Source: Sclerotinia nivalis (Eukaryota; Ascomycota; Leotiomycetes; Helotiales; Sclerotiniaceae). From it: 64,000 bases of DNA. This document shows, piece by piece, positions 24,435 to 34,418 of this stretch. The notes under the pieces are model-generated. The model worked only from the letters and a program-made list of their open reading frames with translations. It did not search any database and had not been told where the DNA came from. Both the position numbers and the translations under genes were made by a program. The DNA lies in NCBI GenBank assembly GCA_029531795.1, contig JAPEIS010000003.1, positions 2,914,001-2,978,000 on the forward strand. The letters run 5' to 3'. Numbering within the stretch: the first letter of the stretch is position 1; the number at the start of each line of letters is the position of its first letter.

Positions 24435-24516
24435 GTGTTGTGTTGTATTGTATTGTAATTGTATTGTATTGTAATTGTATTGTATTGTATTGTATTGTAT
24501 TGTATTGTATTGTATT
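24435..24516. repeat. TGTAT pentanucleotide microsatellite
   Basis: About sixteen TGTAT/TGTAA units with a GTGTT start. It lies 150 bp downstream of the first cysteine-rich gene. Confidence 0.95.
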
Positions 24517-24669
24517 GATTTGAGAAATTCATTATTCTCCCCAGTATGTATTGTACTTGTCATAATCATAAACCCATATTTTCGAATCTCTATTGCAGAG
24601 TTCGAATCAATCCCATCGCTCGCCTTCGTTTAAGTTCCCATTCACTCCATGTTATTCATGCCACGGCTT

Positions 24670-24920
24670 TTAACAGCATGATTCTCCACATCCACATCCA
24701 CAGCAGTCACATCCGGCGGATTCACCACCACGAAGGTTGGTCTCGGTACCCATGGCAGCAACGGGTTTCTGTAGAGGTAAGATTAGTATATTGTGTGGTG
24801 TGAGATTGTGTTCAGGGAAGGGTTTCGTACAGGCTGTTGCATCTCGATACCGACGTTCTCGGAGCTCATGGGAGCCTCGGATTGGATTTGTTGCTCGACG
24901 ACTGGTTGTTCGAAAGGCAT
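24670..24920 (-). CDS. Small cysteine-rich, metallothionein-like protein (copy 1)
   Basis: Two exons (24920-24831, 24768-24670) joined in phase 0 by a 62-nt GTACGA..CTACAG intron give 62 residues. The N-terminal half is Gln/Glu/Val-rich with no hydrophobic segment. The last fourteen residues are CDCCGCGCGESCC-type, with seven cysteines as C-x-C-C-x-C-x-C-x3-C-C and the protein ending on Cys. The density of C-x-C and C-C suggests thiolate metal binding (Cu, Zn or Cd). The family is not identified by name. The gene lies about 1.25 kb from a second cysteine-rich gene with the same strand, same one-intron phase-0 layout and a similar acidic N-terminus. Too short to be seen as a long ORF, and the intron hides it further. 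Confidence 0.75.
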
Positions 24921-26171
24921 TGTGAAGGATGTCTAATTGATTGAATGTCAATAACGAGATCAAGTCAGCTTGGATACAAGTATACTGACTTTTTGAGGTG
25001 GTTTTTGGTAAAGAGAAGAGTTCTTTTGGTTGAAAGTGTGTTAAGTCTTGAATATGGATAAGAAGAAGATCTGATGGGGGATTTTCGAGCCTTTTTGAAT
25101 CCTCTCAGATCAAGCAAACAGTTGCTATTATGGACCGTGCAGAAAATCATTGGTCTCTATGACGTTTAAGTGCATTGTGGAGACGACTTCAAGATATTTT
25201 GTTGGCAAAAGCAGGGCAGGGTTCCAAACCGGGTGGACTCGCATGGAAGAATATGAACCAACCATCACTCAATGAAGAACCGGTGAAAAGTAGTAACCGA
25301 TTCAGCCACGTATATCTGCAACCAAAATCATCCAAATCCGTCGCAAATCAAACCACCCAGACTCTAGAGTAGTATTGTACTATCATGCACCTACTTGTTT
25401 GGTACCTGCGTGGTATGTTCCGCGCGCTTCGTCTGTACGAAGTACAGTTCATCACACACATGTAAGTCTCACAACCTACGGATCAGCCAACTTTTGCTTG
25501 GATGTTTCACCAAAGAAAGTTCTATCCCCTGCAAACGAGGCTGGCGATACCGAGTAGTATTTACCAGGTTTTTCGTTTGTTTGGCTGGCTGGAAGATCCA
25601 GAGTGTTTGTGTGCCTTTCATAAGCTTCATGCATTATCTGCTACGCCACAAATTATTAGCAGGGGCCAATGGTGGAACTTCATATTTTGGCTCATCTCAT
25701 ACCACTTGAGGTTGCGTTCATCCTTTTCGTATTCCTGCCATCTCGATCATGGAGTGGTGTTACACAACGTGACATTTCAATCCTTTATTAAATCGCGCAA
25801 CTCCTAATGGTGAGTGTCGAGCAGTCATCTTGAGATTTATCTGCTCAGCTCTCCCAGGGTTTTGTTTGATGCATTCGGGATCCCCGAATATGGGAAAATC
25901 CCGGAGAAGATAATCTCACAATTCCCCTGCGATGGTTTGAATAAAGTTTGGAATAGGATCGGGAACGGAGTTGAGATTTCACGATTTTTTCCCGAGACGT
26001 ATCATGGCCACTACAACAATCCTGCTGTAACATTCAGAGGATAAGCCGGCCGAATCCGATTGACAATTTAAAGGCAACGATTATGATATTAACTTTGTGT
26101 TGGTGAGATGCATCTAAGAGTCTGCTAAAATGTTAAAGATCTAATCTCAAACTCCTTTCCATCAACGACGA
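24921..26171. other. Spacer between the two cysteine-rich genes
   Basis: No supported gene; short ORFs on both strands overlap each other without domains. The 250 bp above 24920 would hold the promoter of copy 1. Confidence 0.4.
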
Positions 26172-26452
26172 CTAGCAACCGCTACAATCACAGCCATCGC
26201 AATCTCCACCACAATCATTTCCACTACCAGGGCCAAGCTGACCATGGGAAGGGCAACATGTGCAGCAGCAACAAGTATCTTCACAGTTCTCCAAGCATAT
26301 ATCTGTTTCCCTTTCTCCGGTCTTGGATTCGGCACTCATGTTTGGGATCGGAACCTACGGAACGCCATTTGTTGGTGTATTAATACCGCGAGATGGCTTC
26401 AAATTCTACTCACTGGCTCTTGGGTGATTGTTTCTGGTGATTCGCTAGTCAT
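26172..26452 (-). CDS. Small cysteine-rich, metallothionein-like protein (copy 2)
   Basis: Two exons (26452-26414, 26354-26172) joined in phase 0 by a 59-nt GTGAGT..CCGTAG intron give 73 residues. Exon 1 encodes MTSESPETITQEP. Exon 2 continues VPIPNMSAESKTGE and then two cysteine clusters: eight Cys in ICLENCEDTCCCCTCC and five in a C-terminal CGGDCDGCDCSGC block, separated by a Gly/Ser/His linker. Thirteen cysteines in 73 residues with C-x-C, C-C and C-x2-C spacing indicate a metal-thiolate protein. Two clusters joined by a linker recall two-domain metallothioneins. It is probably a distant paralogue of the neighbour at 24.7 kb, sharing strand, intron position and N-terminal composition. Confidence 0.75.
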
Positions 26453-28191
26453 GGCTTCATTTTGAGAAGGTTGTTTATTAATGGAATTTATCGTGACGGC
26501 TCAAGTTTTCGAAGTCGTTGAACTTTTTCCCTTCGTGCAGAGAACGCTTGTTATGATATACCGTGGGCTAGGGAAGTTTTCTGTCTCGGTGATATGACTT
26601 ATGTAAGGAAGGGCCTGTGGATTGAAATCTCGAAGGTAGAAGATACTTTTTGTACTGTGTTTTCGAGTTGTTGAAATGCGTTATTGTGTCAATGGTTTTT
26701 TTTTGGGGGTAAAGATACAGGTACTTGTGTCATGGAGCTATTTTACCTTCGAGTCATTTCATTTTCTATGTCAGTCATAAACTTCAATACTCAGTCATGG
26801 CCTAGTCATTGGCGAGTTATTCTGTGAAGGCCGAGTACGTGATTTATTCACCTTCACACACTTACTCAAGAATCCGAGTGACTGATACTAGAATAAACCG
26901 CAAGAGTCACTCGAAACGCCTCAAGACTCAGAATCAATCCTCTAAATAGCAGACTCACATGGTTTTATAGCTCTAAATCGAACGAAGTTTCTAACCAAGA
27001 AAATATCGAAAACATCATAAATTCAATCCTTAATCTCATATTTCATCCTCAGAAGCCTCCTTGTGCATACCCAACTCAAATCATAATCACTATGATCACC
27101 CCGTTTGCAAAAGTCAACCAAACATCAGAATGAACATCACAGTTTAACGACCCCCTAGCTCCGGAGTCTATGGCCACATCTATGACCACACACCAGATTC
27201 AACCTCATCTGCACCAGTACAAAAATCTCATACTATAAGCGCCAGTATCTCCACTGATCAAGCTCTTTCTAATCCGTTCAAATACCTCCTCCACGCCAAG
27301 GACCATACCTCCACACCAAGGACCAATTCAGAAGTGCGCATTCGAGGGGGAGACCGCGATACGAACAAGGAGTCTTTTGCCTGGATTATGCTGCCGGCGC
27401 CCACCTGCGCTGTACAACGAGTGGCTATTGGAAGGTTTGTCGAGTACTTGACAGGGAGTTACTGTTCCATGAGACAGGGGCCCAATGACTGGGTTGATGA
27501 ATGAATGGGAATATGAAGATAGTCACCGCAATTTCTGGATTATCGCCGGAGAATTTAGAGTTTACGGGTTTACGATTTTTCAATGGCGGGGTTTGAAATG
27601 GATATTGGGAAATAACGGCGGATTTCTGTCTTTGTACTTTGATAATTAATGGGAATAGGAATAAAGATTTTTTATCTGATATTGATGTGTAACTCTAACA
27701 AGGTTATGCTGTTGAATATTAGTGCTTTCACTTTTTCTTTCTTTTCTCTCTCTCCGATATCAAAGTATCAAAGTATCAAATATCATTAGCTATCTAAAAC
27801 CTCGAATAAATACCCCTATAACATACTCCTTCATTTCACAAATATTAAAATCAAAGTAAACCTTGAATGATCCATCATTTCGCACAAGCAACCAGCTTTT
27901 TGTTCGGTTCGTATTACTATTCATATCAAAAATGATGACAATACTTGGATTTGGATTTGGATTTGTACTTTACAACACGATGTAATGATTACCTCCTAGG
28001 AACTTATAACTTATAACTCGAAGCAAAAACATGACACAAACGAAAAAAAAAGCCAAAACCAACAACAAATTCCATCCCCATTTCCATTTCCATAAAACTC
28101 CATCTTATATTATTATTATATCTCCCTTCTCAAAATCATGTATATCCCCTACATCCTTCAAACTTCTCTTAATTCAAAATCACCTGGGTGT
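26453..28191. other. 1.7-kb intergenic region
   Basis: Promoter of cysteine-rich copy 2 is next to 26453. The rest shows no ORF above background. GAGTCA/TGACTC-type heptamers recur between 26750 and 26940, possible AP-1-like sites, but they may be chance in this composition. Confidence 0.4.
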
Positions 28192-29317
28192 TTAAACGGG
28201 ATTTGTCGAGATGCCTGGTGTACCAGTGTTTGTACCAGTCGTCGGATGAGTAATCGGTGATGCGGTGTTAGCACTAGTTCCAGTTGGATTCGGATACCCC
28301 GTATACCCCGTTTGACCAGTGCCTGTTTGACCAGTGCCCGTTTGACCAGTATACCCCGTTTGAGGCGTGGGTCCCGTTTGTCCTGTAGCCTCCGCGGCGC
28401 CCATCTGACCCTGATTTTGCATCTCCACATCCGTAGCATGTTTCTGTGTAACTGCACCGCCTGTCCCGTGATGATGTCTGTCATCGCGATGATTGAGGAT
28501 TCTGGCTAGGGTGTAGAAGAAACTTATGATGAAGAGGACGCTGTGGTTTTGTTTTGTTAGTAAATGTTAGGGATTTCGAATCTCCTATTTATTCAGGAAG
28601 CGAAAGCGCGCTGCGAGAAATTAAAAGAGAGGGGAAAAGAAAAAGACAAGCGCAAAAGGGGAGAAGAAAAGGGGAAGATTAAAAAAGAGAAGAGAAAAAG
28701 AACTCACAATTCCACCGCCGCCAAAACAGCAACCGCAATAAAAACCGATCTCCAAGTCCTCCAATACACATCTCTCTTTTGCAACCCCCCACCACCATTC
28801 AAATCATCATCACTCACCTCCCACTCCAACAAATCCCTCCTACAAAAAAACCATCCGCACCCATAATACCCAAAGCGAAATCTATAACGACGGATTTGCA
28901 CCGCGGAGGTGATCCATGTTGCCAGCCAGAAGATGATGAGGAGGAGATCGAGGAGTGCGATGGCCCAGTTGTTGAAGATGTTTGTGAGGCGGTGCGTGGA
29001 GAGGAGCGTGTAGAGGAGGATGAGGGTTGTTGCGCTGGCCTTTGTTCAGATGGGATGGTTGGTTAGTGGGTGTGGTATGATGTGGGATGGGATGCGATGG
29101 GATGAATGAATGAGAGGAGAGTTAGGGCAGGAAGACCTACGGCGAAAATCGCCAAAATAGCACCCGAATAAGCCGCATTCGCCACGACAAAAGCCGCCAT
29201 TCCCAAAATCGCCAACGCGATAATAAGTTGCAGGAGTCTCAGCAAACTAGCTGCTTTACTAGGTCTCACCCCATGATCCGCGTGTATATCTTCGGTACCG
29301 TTCCGCGTAGTAGCCAT
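28192..29317 (-). CDS. MARVEL-domain membrane protein with QTG-repeat tail
   Basis: Three exons (29317-29141, 29039-28708, 28540-28192) give 285 residues. Four hydrophobic segments fit MARVEL topology: LLQLIIALAILGMAAFVVANAA, the ILAIFA/ASATTLILLYTLL stretch across the first intron, WAIALLDLLLIIFWLATWIT and the SVFIAVAVLAAVEFVLFIIS stretch across the second intron. Between helices 3 and 4 is a Cys/Arg-rich loop. The cytosolic tail has a HRDDRHHH patch and then QTGYTGQTGTGQTG-type repeats. Fungal proteins of this layout are associated with membrane apposition and eisosome or secretory compartments; the exact role is unknown. The first donor (GTAGGT) is weaker than the second (GTGAGT). Frame is exact. 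Confidence 0.8.
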
Positions 29318-30024
29318 TGTTAATATAAGACGACCTTTTCGTTTTGCGAGATAGGGGAGATTTGATGGGCGATTGGGATGATGAATGGATAGATAGATAG
29401 ATAAACTGATAAGATAAGTGGAAGAATGGGGGAATGGAACCTTTTTGAGGATGTGAAGAATGTAGATTGGTTGAATGCGTGCAAGTGAGACATATGATAT
29501 GGGGATGAAGAATGAATGAAAGGGGCGTTTTCGCTAGGAATAGGCGAGTGGCGATGTTTTCGGAATAAAGAATGGGAAAGTTCATACATCATTACCTTTT
29601 GGAAAACTGCTTGCAAGTTATGTTTGTGTCGTCATGAATGAAATCGGTAGAGTCTGGGTGTAAAAATATCATGTTTGCGATTTTTTGATGGGAGTTTCAG
29701 ATGAAAATGTTGGACAAGTAAACTGTGATAGATTTTCTCAATTAAATTTATCGCATTCGTCATCTGATGAGTATATTCAACGATCCGAAAATTTTCGCAT
29801 CACGAGCTGGATATTGTCGCTCACTTAATGTGGTTCACTCAAACCATCTGAGCTGTCCCACCGAATCAATAGAAACAAACCCATACCACCTGCCAAGCAC
29901 TTCATACTCACGGAAGTATTGGCAGGACCGCTCATATAAAATTGAAGAAGAGACCCCATGAGTCAAGCATTTTACTCATCATCCAAGTTTGACAGACACA
30001 CCAAGACTACATCGATTCAAATCA
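29318..30024. other. Intergenic: MARVEL gene promoter and bZIP 3' flank
   Basis: GATA-rich sequence (GATAGATAGATAAACTGATAAGATAAG, about 29389-29417) lies 70-100 bp above the MARVEL start and offers several GATA-factor sites. No gene. Confidence 0.4.
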
Positions 30025-31578
30025 TTAACTTCCATCCTGCGCCATAACCTCATCCACGACCTCCCAGAAGCTGCCAACATCCATCACGGCTCCAAACTGA
30101 TAACATCGTGATAGGCTACCCAATCCTTTCTTCATATCACTTATCTTCCTCGCTTCAACAACCTTTTCGATTTCATTATGATATTTCTCCGCTACCATAA
30201 ACCATGCCTGAACAGGAGTAATCTCAAAGTCTGAAGTAGGTAGGGATTGAGACATGGCATATAGCTGAGCTAAAGAAATAGATGACGAAAACCATGAAGG
30301 TTCGGGACTAGAGTCATTGAATGCTTCAAGTGGTGCTTGGGAGAAGATGTGGGTTGAGGCCATGAGTTCGTGACCGGAAGGGCTACCGGTGGGGTCAAAA
30401 GGGGGAGCGGGATTTGGAATATGGTGAAAATGGGTACGACAAGGGTGTTCGAGGCTATGAGGTTGAAATCAACATACACTCTGTGTTCAAAGGAGAATGA
30501 CTTACGCAAGAATGAAGTTCATCGCTACAATTGATAGATCAGGTGATGGTTTCCTGGTGGTGTTTTGAGATGCAGGAACTTGACCAGGAAGCGGTGGTAG
30601 AGGTTTGGACAAATCAACCGCCCCGGGTCCTCTGTAGAAACTGTTCGATGGCTCGCTGAGTTGAAGACAAGAAGCGTTTATAAACTCATCGAATTGAATA
30701 CTGATATGTGAGCCAGTCCAAGTACTCGAGTGGGGTACATCTTGGCTGTTGGAAAAGTAGTTTGTGACGGGAGTATTGTCTTGAGGAGTAAGCATATCAC
30801 TGATATAGCTGGAAAGTCTGTCATTCTCTGTCTCATAGTTGACAGGTGTGATAGTGGGCCTCTTTTGTGTTGAATCAGTGATGGTAAGATCACTGAGTGA
30901 ATCATATTCCCGTGGAGGTAGAAAAATGGTAGGTTTGTTTCCAGGTAATTTTTGATTTTGCGACCGCACATTCGAAAGGTACTTCACGCCTGAAGCTGAT
31001 AAAGTAGATTTTATCGCCCCATTTTCTTTCATCAAGGTCGAACTTTCGTTTTCTGTTGCAGCAATCATTTCACGAAGACGTATTAGATCTTCTTCAAGAT
31101 GCTTGGCGTAGTTCTGTTTTCGCTGTCGATGTTCTCTAGGAGAGGGATTAGCACTGGTATTAAATATCACGTCGAGAGAAGAATCAACATTTGTGCTCTT
31201 CGGACTTGAGCTCTTCTATGTTGTTTTTGAGCTGTCGCCGATTTCCTTTCACCATCATCGTCTTTGGCTATCCATCCTCAATTAGTGTTGCGTAAAGAAA
31301 GGAGATATCGAGCAATTAATTCCGTATTGCCCCTAGGAAGAGAATGTATGATTGCGCATATATGAAAACCGAAACGAAGGAGGATTTGTGTAGACATATA
31401 TAGACATATACGGTGGATAAGAAAGATATCAGAACTTAGAACTAAGAGAAGAATCAATTATCTTACTAGTCTTTGGCTTCGTGACATTTGGCATAAATTT
31501 GAGCTTTTTGGATGAGATCCTATCTATAGAACGATGCCAGAATGATGTGAAGGTTGCATCTTGAGATTCATCTGTCAT
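30025..31578 (-). CDS. bZIP transcription factor
   Basis: Four exons (31578-31467, 31267-31189, 31135-30506, 30454-30025) give 416 residues. The basic region is assembled over three exons: KQHRRAQVRRAQ, then after a GTTGAT..CCTAG intron IEHRQRKQNYAKHLE, followed by a leucine-zipper-like EEDLIRLREMIAATENE. Spacing to the fungal VRRAQ-x2-HRERK bZIP subgroup is exact, which supports the unusual donor. The invariant basic-region Asn is Val, as in that subgroup. The C-terminal domain starts MNFILALEHPCRTHFH and continues FEITPVQAWFMVAEKY, a conserved non-DNA-binding module of these factors. It should act in the nucleus; targets are not predictable. The first intron (199 nt) is supported by frame and by a GTAAGA donor and CTAAT branch. 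Confidence 0.82.
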
Positions 31579-33188
31579 GATTAGAGTCTATAGGTCTGAT
31601 TCGCCACAGTTGATTCCAAATCTATCGCGTTTTCGTGATTTCTCATTCAATCTCCGATGACAAGTCTTCAATGTGATACGAGGGCTGAATTCCGCCAGGT
31701 CAATTGCTATTGAATGGGTTTAGTGTGTCAGCGGAGGGGGTGGAAAGTTTGATATATGCTTCAATTGATCTGGGCTGCCAACGAAAACATGAAGAGAGGA
31801 ATGGTATATTGTATATTTTGTTGATAACTCTTGACATGATCATTTTGGATGTCAATTACTAATTATTGAATACGAAGATGTATGTAGGTCATGTAGGTCA
31901 TGTATGTCAGATGCAGCTTGCGTTGCTTCTTTGGAATACAAAGTACTTGATCGAGCCTAGTGCCTTGGCTTTGTTTTGTGTGTGTAGTCACGTGATGTTT
32001 CCTAAATCATCTATTAAACTCGAGCTCTCTGTCTGTCCTTCCTTTGTTCTAAATCTACATCATCTTTGATTTTACACTAGATTTGTGACAATTTGTTGGT
32101 TATTTCTCAAAATCTATTGTCACATAACTTATCGTTTTTCACAAAATCTATTGTCACATAACTTATCGCTTTTCACAAAATATCTTCATGTAGTCATTTC
32201 TGCCCCACTCGGTCAACCTGACAACAGCTGCGACTTCTTTTGACTTGCATCGTGAGCGTTCTTTGAAGTCGCACCTACCAGCTGTTTACAACTCATTAGC
32301 CTAATAGTTGCCCAATGTATATGTATATGTATATGTTTGTCCGTTGAATTGGGCTAGCTATGTTCAACTCTTTTGGAACAATACCGTAAGGATCAATCAT
32401 CAATCATCATTCGATATTTTCACATCATTTCGGTTCATCACTTATCGGCTTGATTGGATAAAGCCAATGCATCTTGTTATGTGTTATGTTATAGTGTTAT
32501 GCACCCACCTCGCCGGATGATTACACGGCGATAACACTTCGCGACCAATAATATGCTATGTGATGAACTGGTGCTTGAGGTTTCAAAATGGCTGAAATAG
32601 CCAACCCTTATTGGTTGATTTTCCATTCTCAAACTTGAGCGCTTATCAGTAACAAAAAAGCATGCACCCTTTCCACATCAGCTTGGTGCTGCATGAAAGG
32701 AATTATTTGGTAGCCAGCACGTGGCCAAGTTACAAATGCATGAGAGAAAAAGAAAAGTTGCCCATGTTTTCATTTTTCCTCCTCTTTTGCTGTTTCAAAT
32801 AATTAATCGCGTTGTTGAAGCAAACACTTTTTTCTTCTTCATGAAAATAATTATGGCTATTTTTCATTATTCGTTACACCATACTTCAGTGGTGATTTAA
32901 ACAAATCGAGGATACCATCTCTATTCTCTACTCTCTACTCGGTGAAGAATTCTATGAGGCTCATTGTTTGCGTCACCGTCGCTTTGACGAACCACCAACA
33001 CTTTTAACATCAACACCATATGCTTACACCCAAACTTAAACTTATATTTTAACTTTTCCTCCACCGAGGATTTATTTTTGTCATATAGTCTGCTGTTAAT
33101 CTATTCCAGTACCTTCAAACAAATTATTGTTAGATCGTACTCTTCATTCGACAAACTTGTATTTCCTCTCAGCGTACAGACCTCAACT
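31579..33188. other. 1.6-kb intergenic region (divergent promoters)
   Basis: It separates the bZIP gene (minus) from the Gag-like gene (plus). It contains a 34-bp tandem repeat (32109-32185), a TATATG run (about 32317-32336) and a Pyr-rich leader before 33189. No gene. Confidence 0.4.
32109..32185. repeat. 34-bp tandem repeat, just over two copies
   Basis: AAAATCTATTGTCACATAAC occurs at 32109 and 32143 followed by TTATCG and TTTTTCAC; a partial third unit follows. Confidence 0.85.
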
Positions 33189-34418
33189 ATGAGCGCATCA
33201 CGTCGCATGCCTAAATTTGAACAGGCAGGAAAGTTCACTGGCGAAAACCAATCAGCTTCGAGATGGCTCCGGAGAATTAAACTTGACCTGGCTGCTAGCA
33301 ACTCCGATACCATTTCAATTTCCATGTATTTATGGGCTATTGATGTTTTGTTGGAAGGACCTGCAGCACATTGGTGTGATTCTGTCCCTAAAATCAAAGA
33401 TATCTTAGAGAATTACGACACGGCAAATATGTCCGAGGTCAAATGGTTGGAGAGTGAGCTGATGAAGCAATTTCCTGGGAAGTTCATCCCTACTCCTGTG
33501 GACCGCGGGATTAGGAGCCGTTCACATAGTCTAGAGGCAAGTTCGGACTCAGGCAGCGCTGCGACAAGGCTAGGAAAGTTGTATATTGGAGAGAACCCCA
33601 AAGGCTGGAATCAAAGGCCAGAAGCACCACAGGTTTCCGAAGTGCATCGGAAAAATCGATACCATGACGATGGACAATATAAACGTGGGTCACGGCAAAA
33701 CACGATAGAAGGAAATGTCATTGATGAATACAAATTCCATGACAAACCCACGACTGCATCGAGGTCTCCAAAATACCACAATGAGCAGCACCACAGCTCT
33801 ACAACGTTTGCTCAAGCAACACAAATCTCCAAAAATTACAATACTGATCGAGCCCAACTATCCACAGCTCCAAAAAGCATCCTAAAAAGCAACACAAGCT
33901 ATTACCGGCAGCCAATTACCCGTTCTTACAGCAGCCAAGAACGCCCAAACGACCGCTACTCAAGAGTTAGGAGCCCCCCTCTCATTCAAAGCAATCATAA
34001 TACAGACCAATATCGAAGGCCTGAAACTCAACAGCCCCAACAGCCCCAACAATTACCACATGCTCATCATCCAACTGCTCCATCTCGCCCTTCTGAGTCG
34101 AGGCCGATATCCCAGAGTTTAAGAACTTCGTATCAGGGAGTCACAATAGTACCATCTAAGCCTGCAAAAGGGAATTGGTCCTATGTGCCACATACCACTT
34201 CTCGGTCCACTCGCTATCCAGTCCAGAAGTCGCCTAATCATGAACGGGATCCACTACCGTATCAAAAAAGATCAGAACCGACGTCTAGTTCTTGGAAAAC
34301 ATCCAACACTGCCATTGCTACACTTGAGCATCGTCGTCAAGCATCGATTCTGCCTTCTCGGAGGCCGGAATTCGAACGCAGAACCACATATCCGAAAATG
34401 GGCGCAGAATGGCGATGA
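33189..34418 (+). CDS. Gag-like (retrotransposon capsid-like) protein, stand-alone
   Basis: Single exon of 409 residues. ATG 33189 is chosen because the open frame upstream lacks an ATG. The first 100 residues (KFEQAGKFTGENQSASRWLR, then YLWAIDVLLEGPAAHWCDS, then WLESELMKQFPGKF) have the helical capsid-fold signature of fungal LTR-retrotransposon Gag: an F-x-G-x3-ASRWLRRI opening and an L-x-G-PAAxWxDS core. The remaining 300 residues are Ser/Arg/Gln/His-rich and disordered, with a QQPQQPQQ stretch. No CCHC knuckle, protease, reverse transcriptase or LTR is seen nearby. It may be a domesticated Gag or a remnant; the long intact frame and 5' leader favour an expressed gene. Confidence 0.65.
   Translation: MSASRRMPKFEQAGKFTGENQSASRWLRRIKLDLAASNSDTISISMYLWAIDVLLEGPAAHWCDSVPKIKDILENYDTANMSEVKWLESELMKQFPGKFIPTPVDRGIRSRSHSLEASSDSGSAATRLGKLYIGENPKGWNQRPEAPQVSEVHRKNRYHDDGQYKRGSRQNTIEGNVIDEYKFHDKPTTASRSPKYHNEQHHSSTTFAQATQISKNYNTDRAQLSTAPKSILKSNTSYYRQPITRSYSSQERPNDRYSRVRSPPLIQSNHNTDQYRRPETQQPQQPQQLPHAHHPTAPSRPSESRPISQSLRTSYQGVTIVPSKPAKGNWSYVPHTTSRSTRYPVQKSPNHERDPLPYQKRSEPTSSSWKTSNTAIATLEHRRQASILPSRRPEFERRTTYPKMGAEWR

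Noticed and set aside
24595..24620. GTTCGAATC resembling a tRNA T-arm
   Set aside because: The flanks do not pair as a T-stem and no D-arm or anticodon arm lies upstream.
24921..26171. Overlapping plus-strand ORFs of 60-104 codons
   Set aside because: Several frames overlap each other, none has a domain, and start contexts are poor.
28708..28830. 42-nt in-frame GTGAGT..AAAAG segment within MARVEL exon 2
   Set aside because: Too short for an intron here and lies in a loop; kept as coding.
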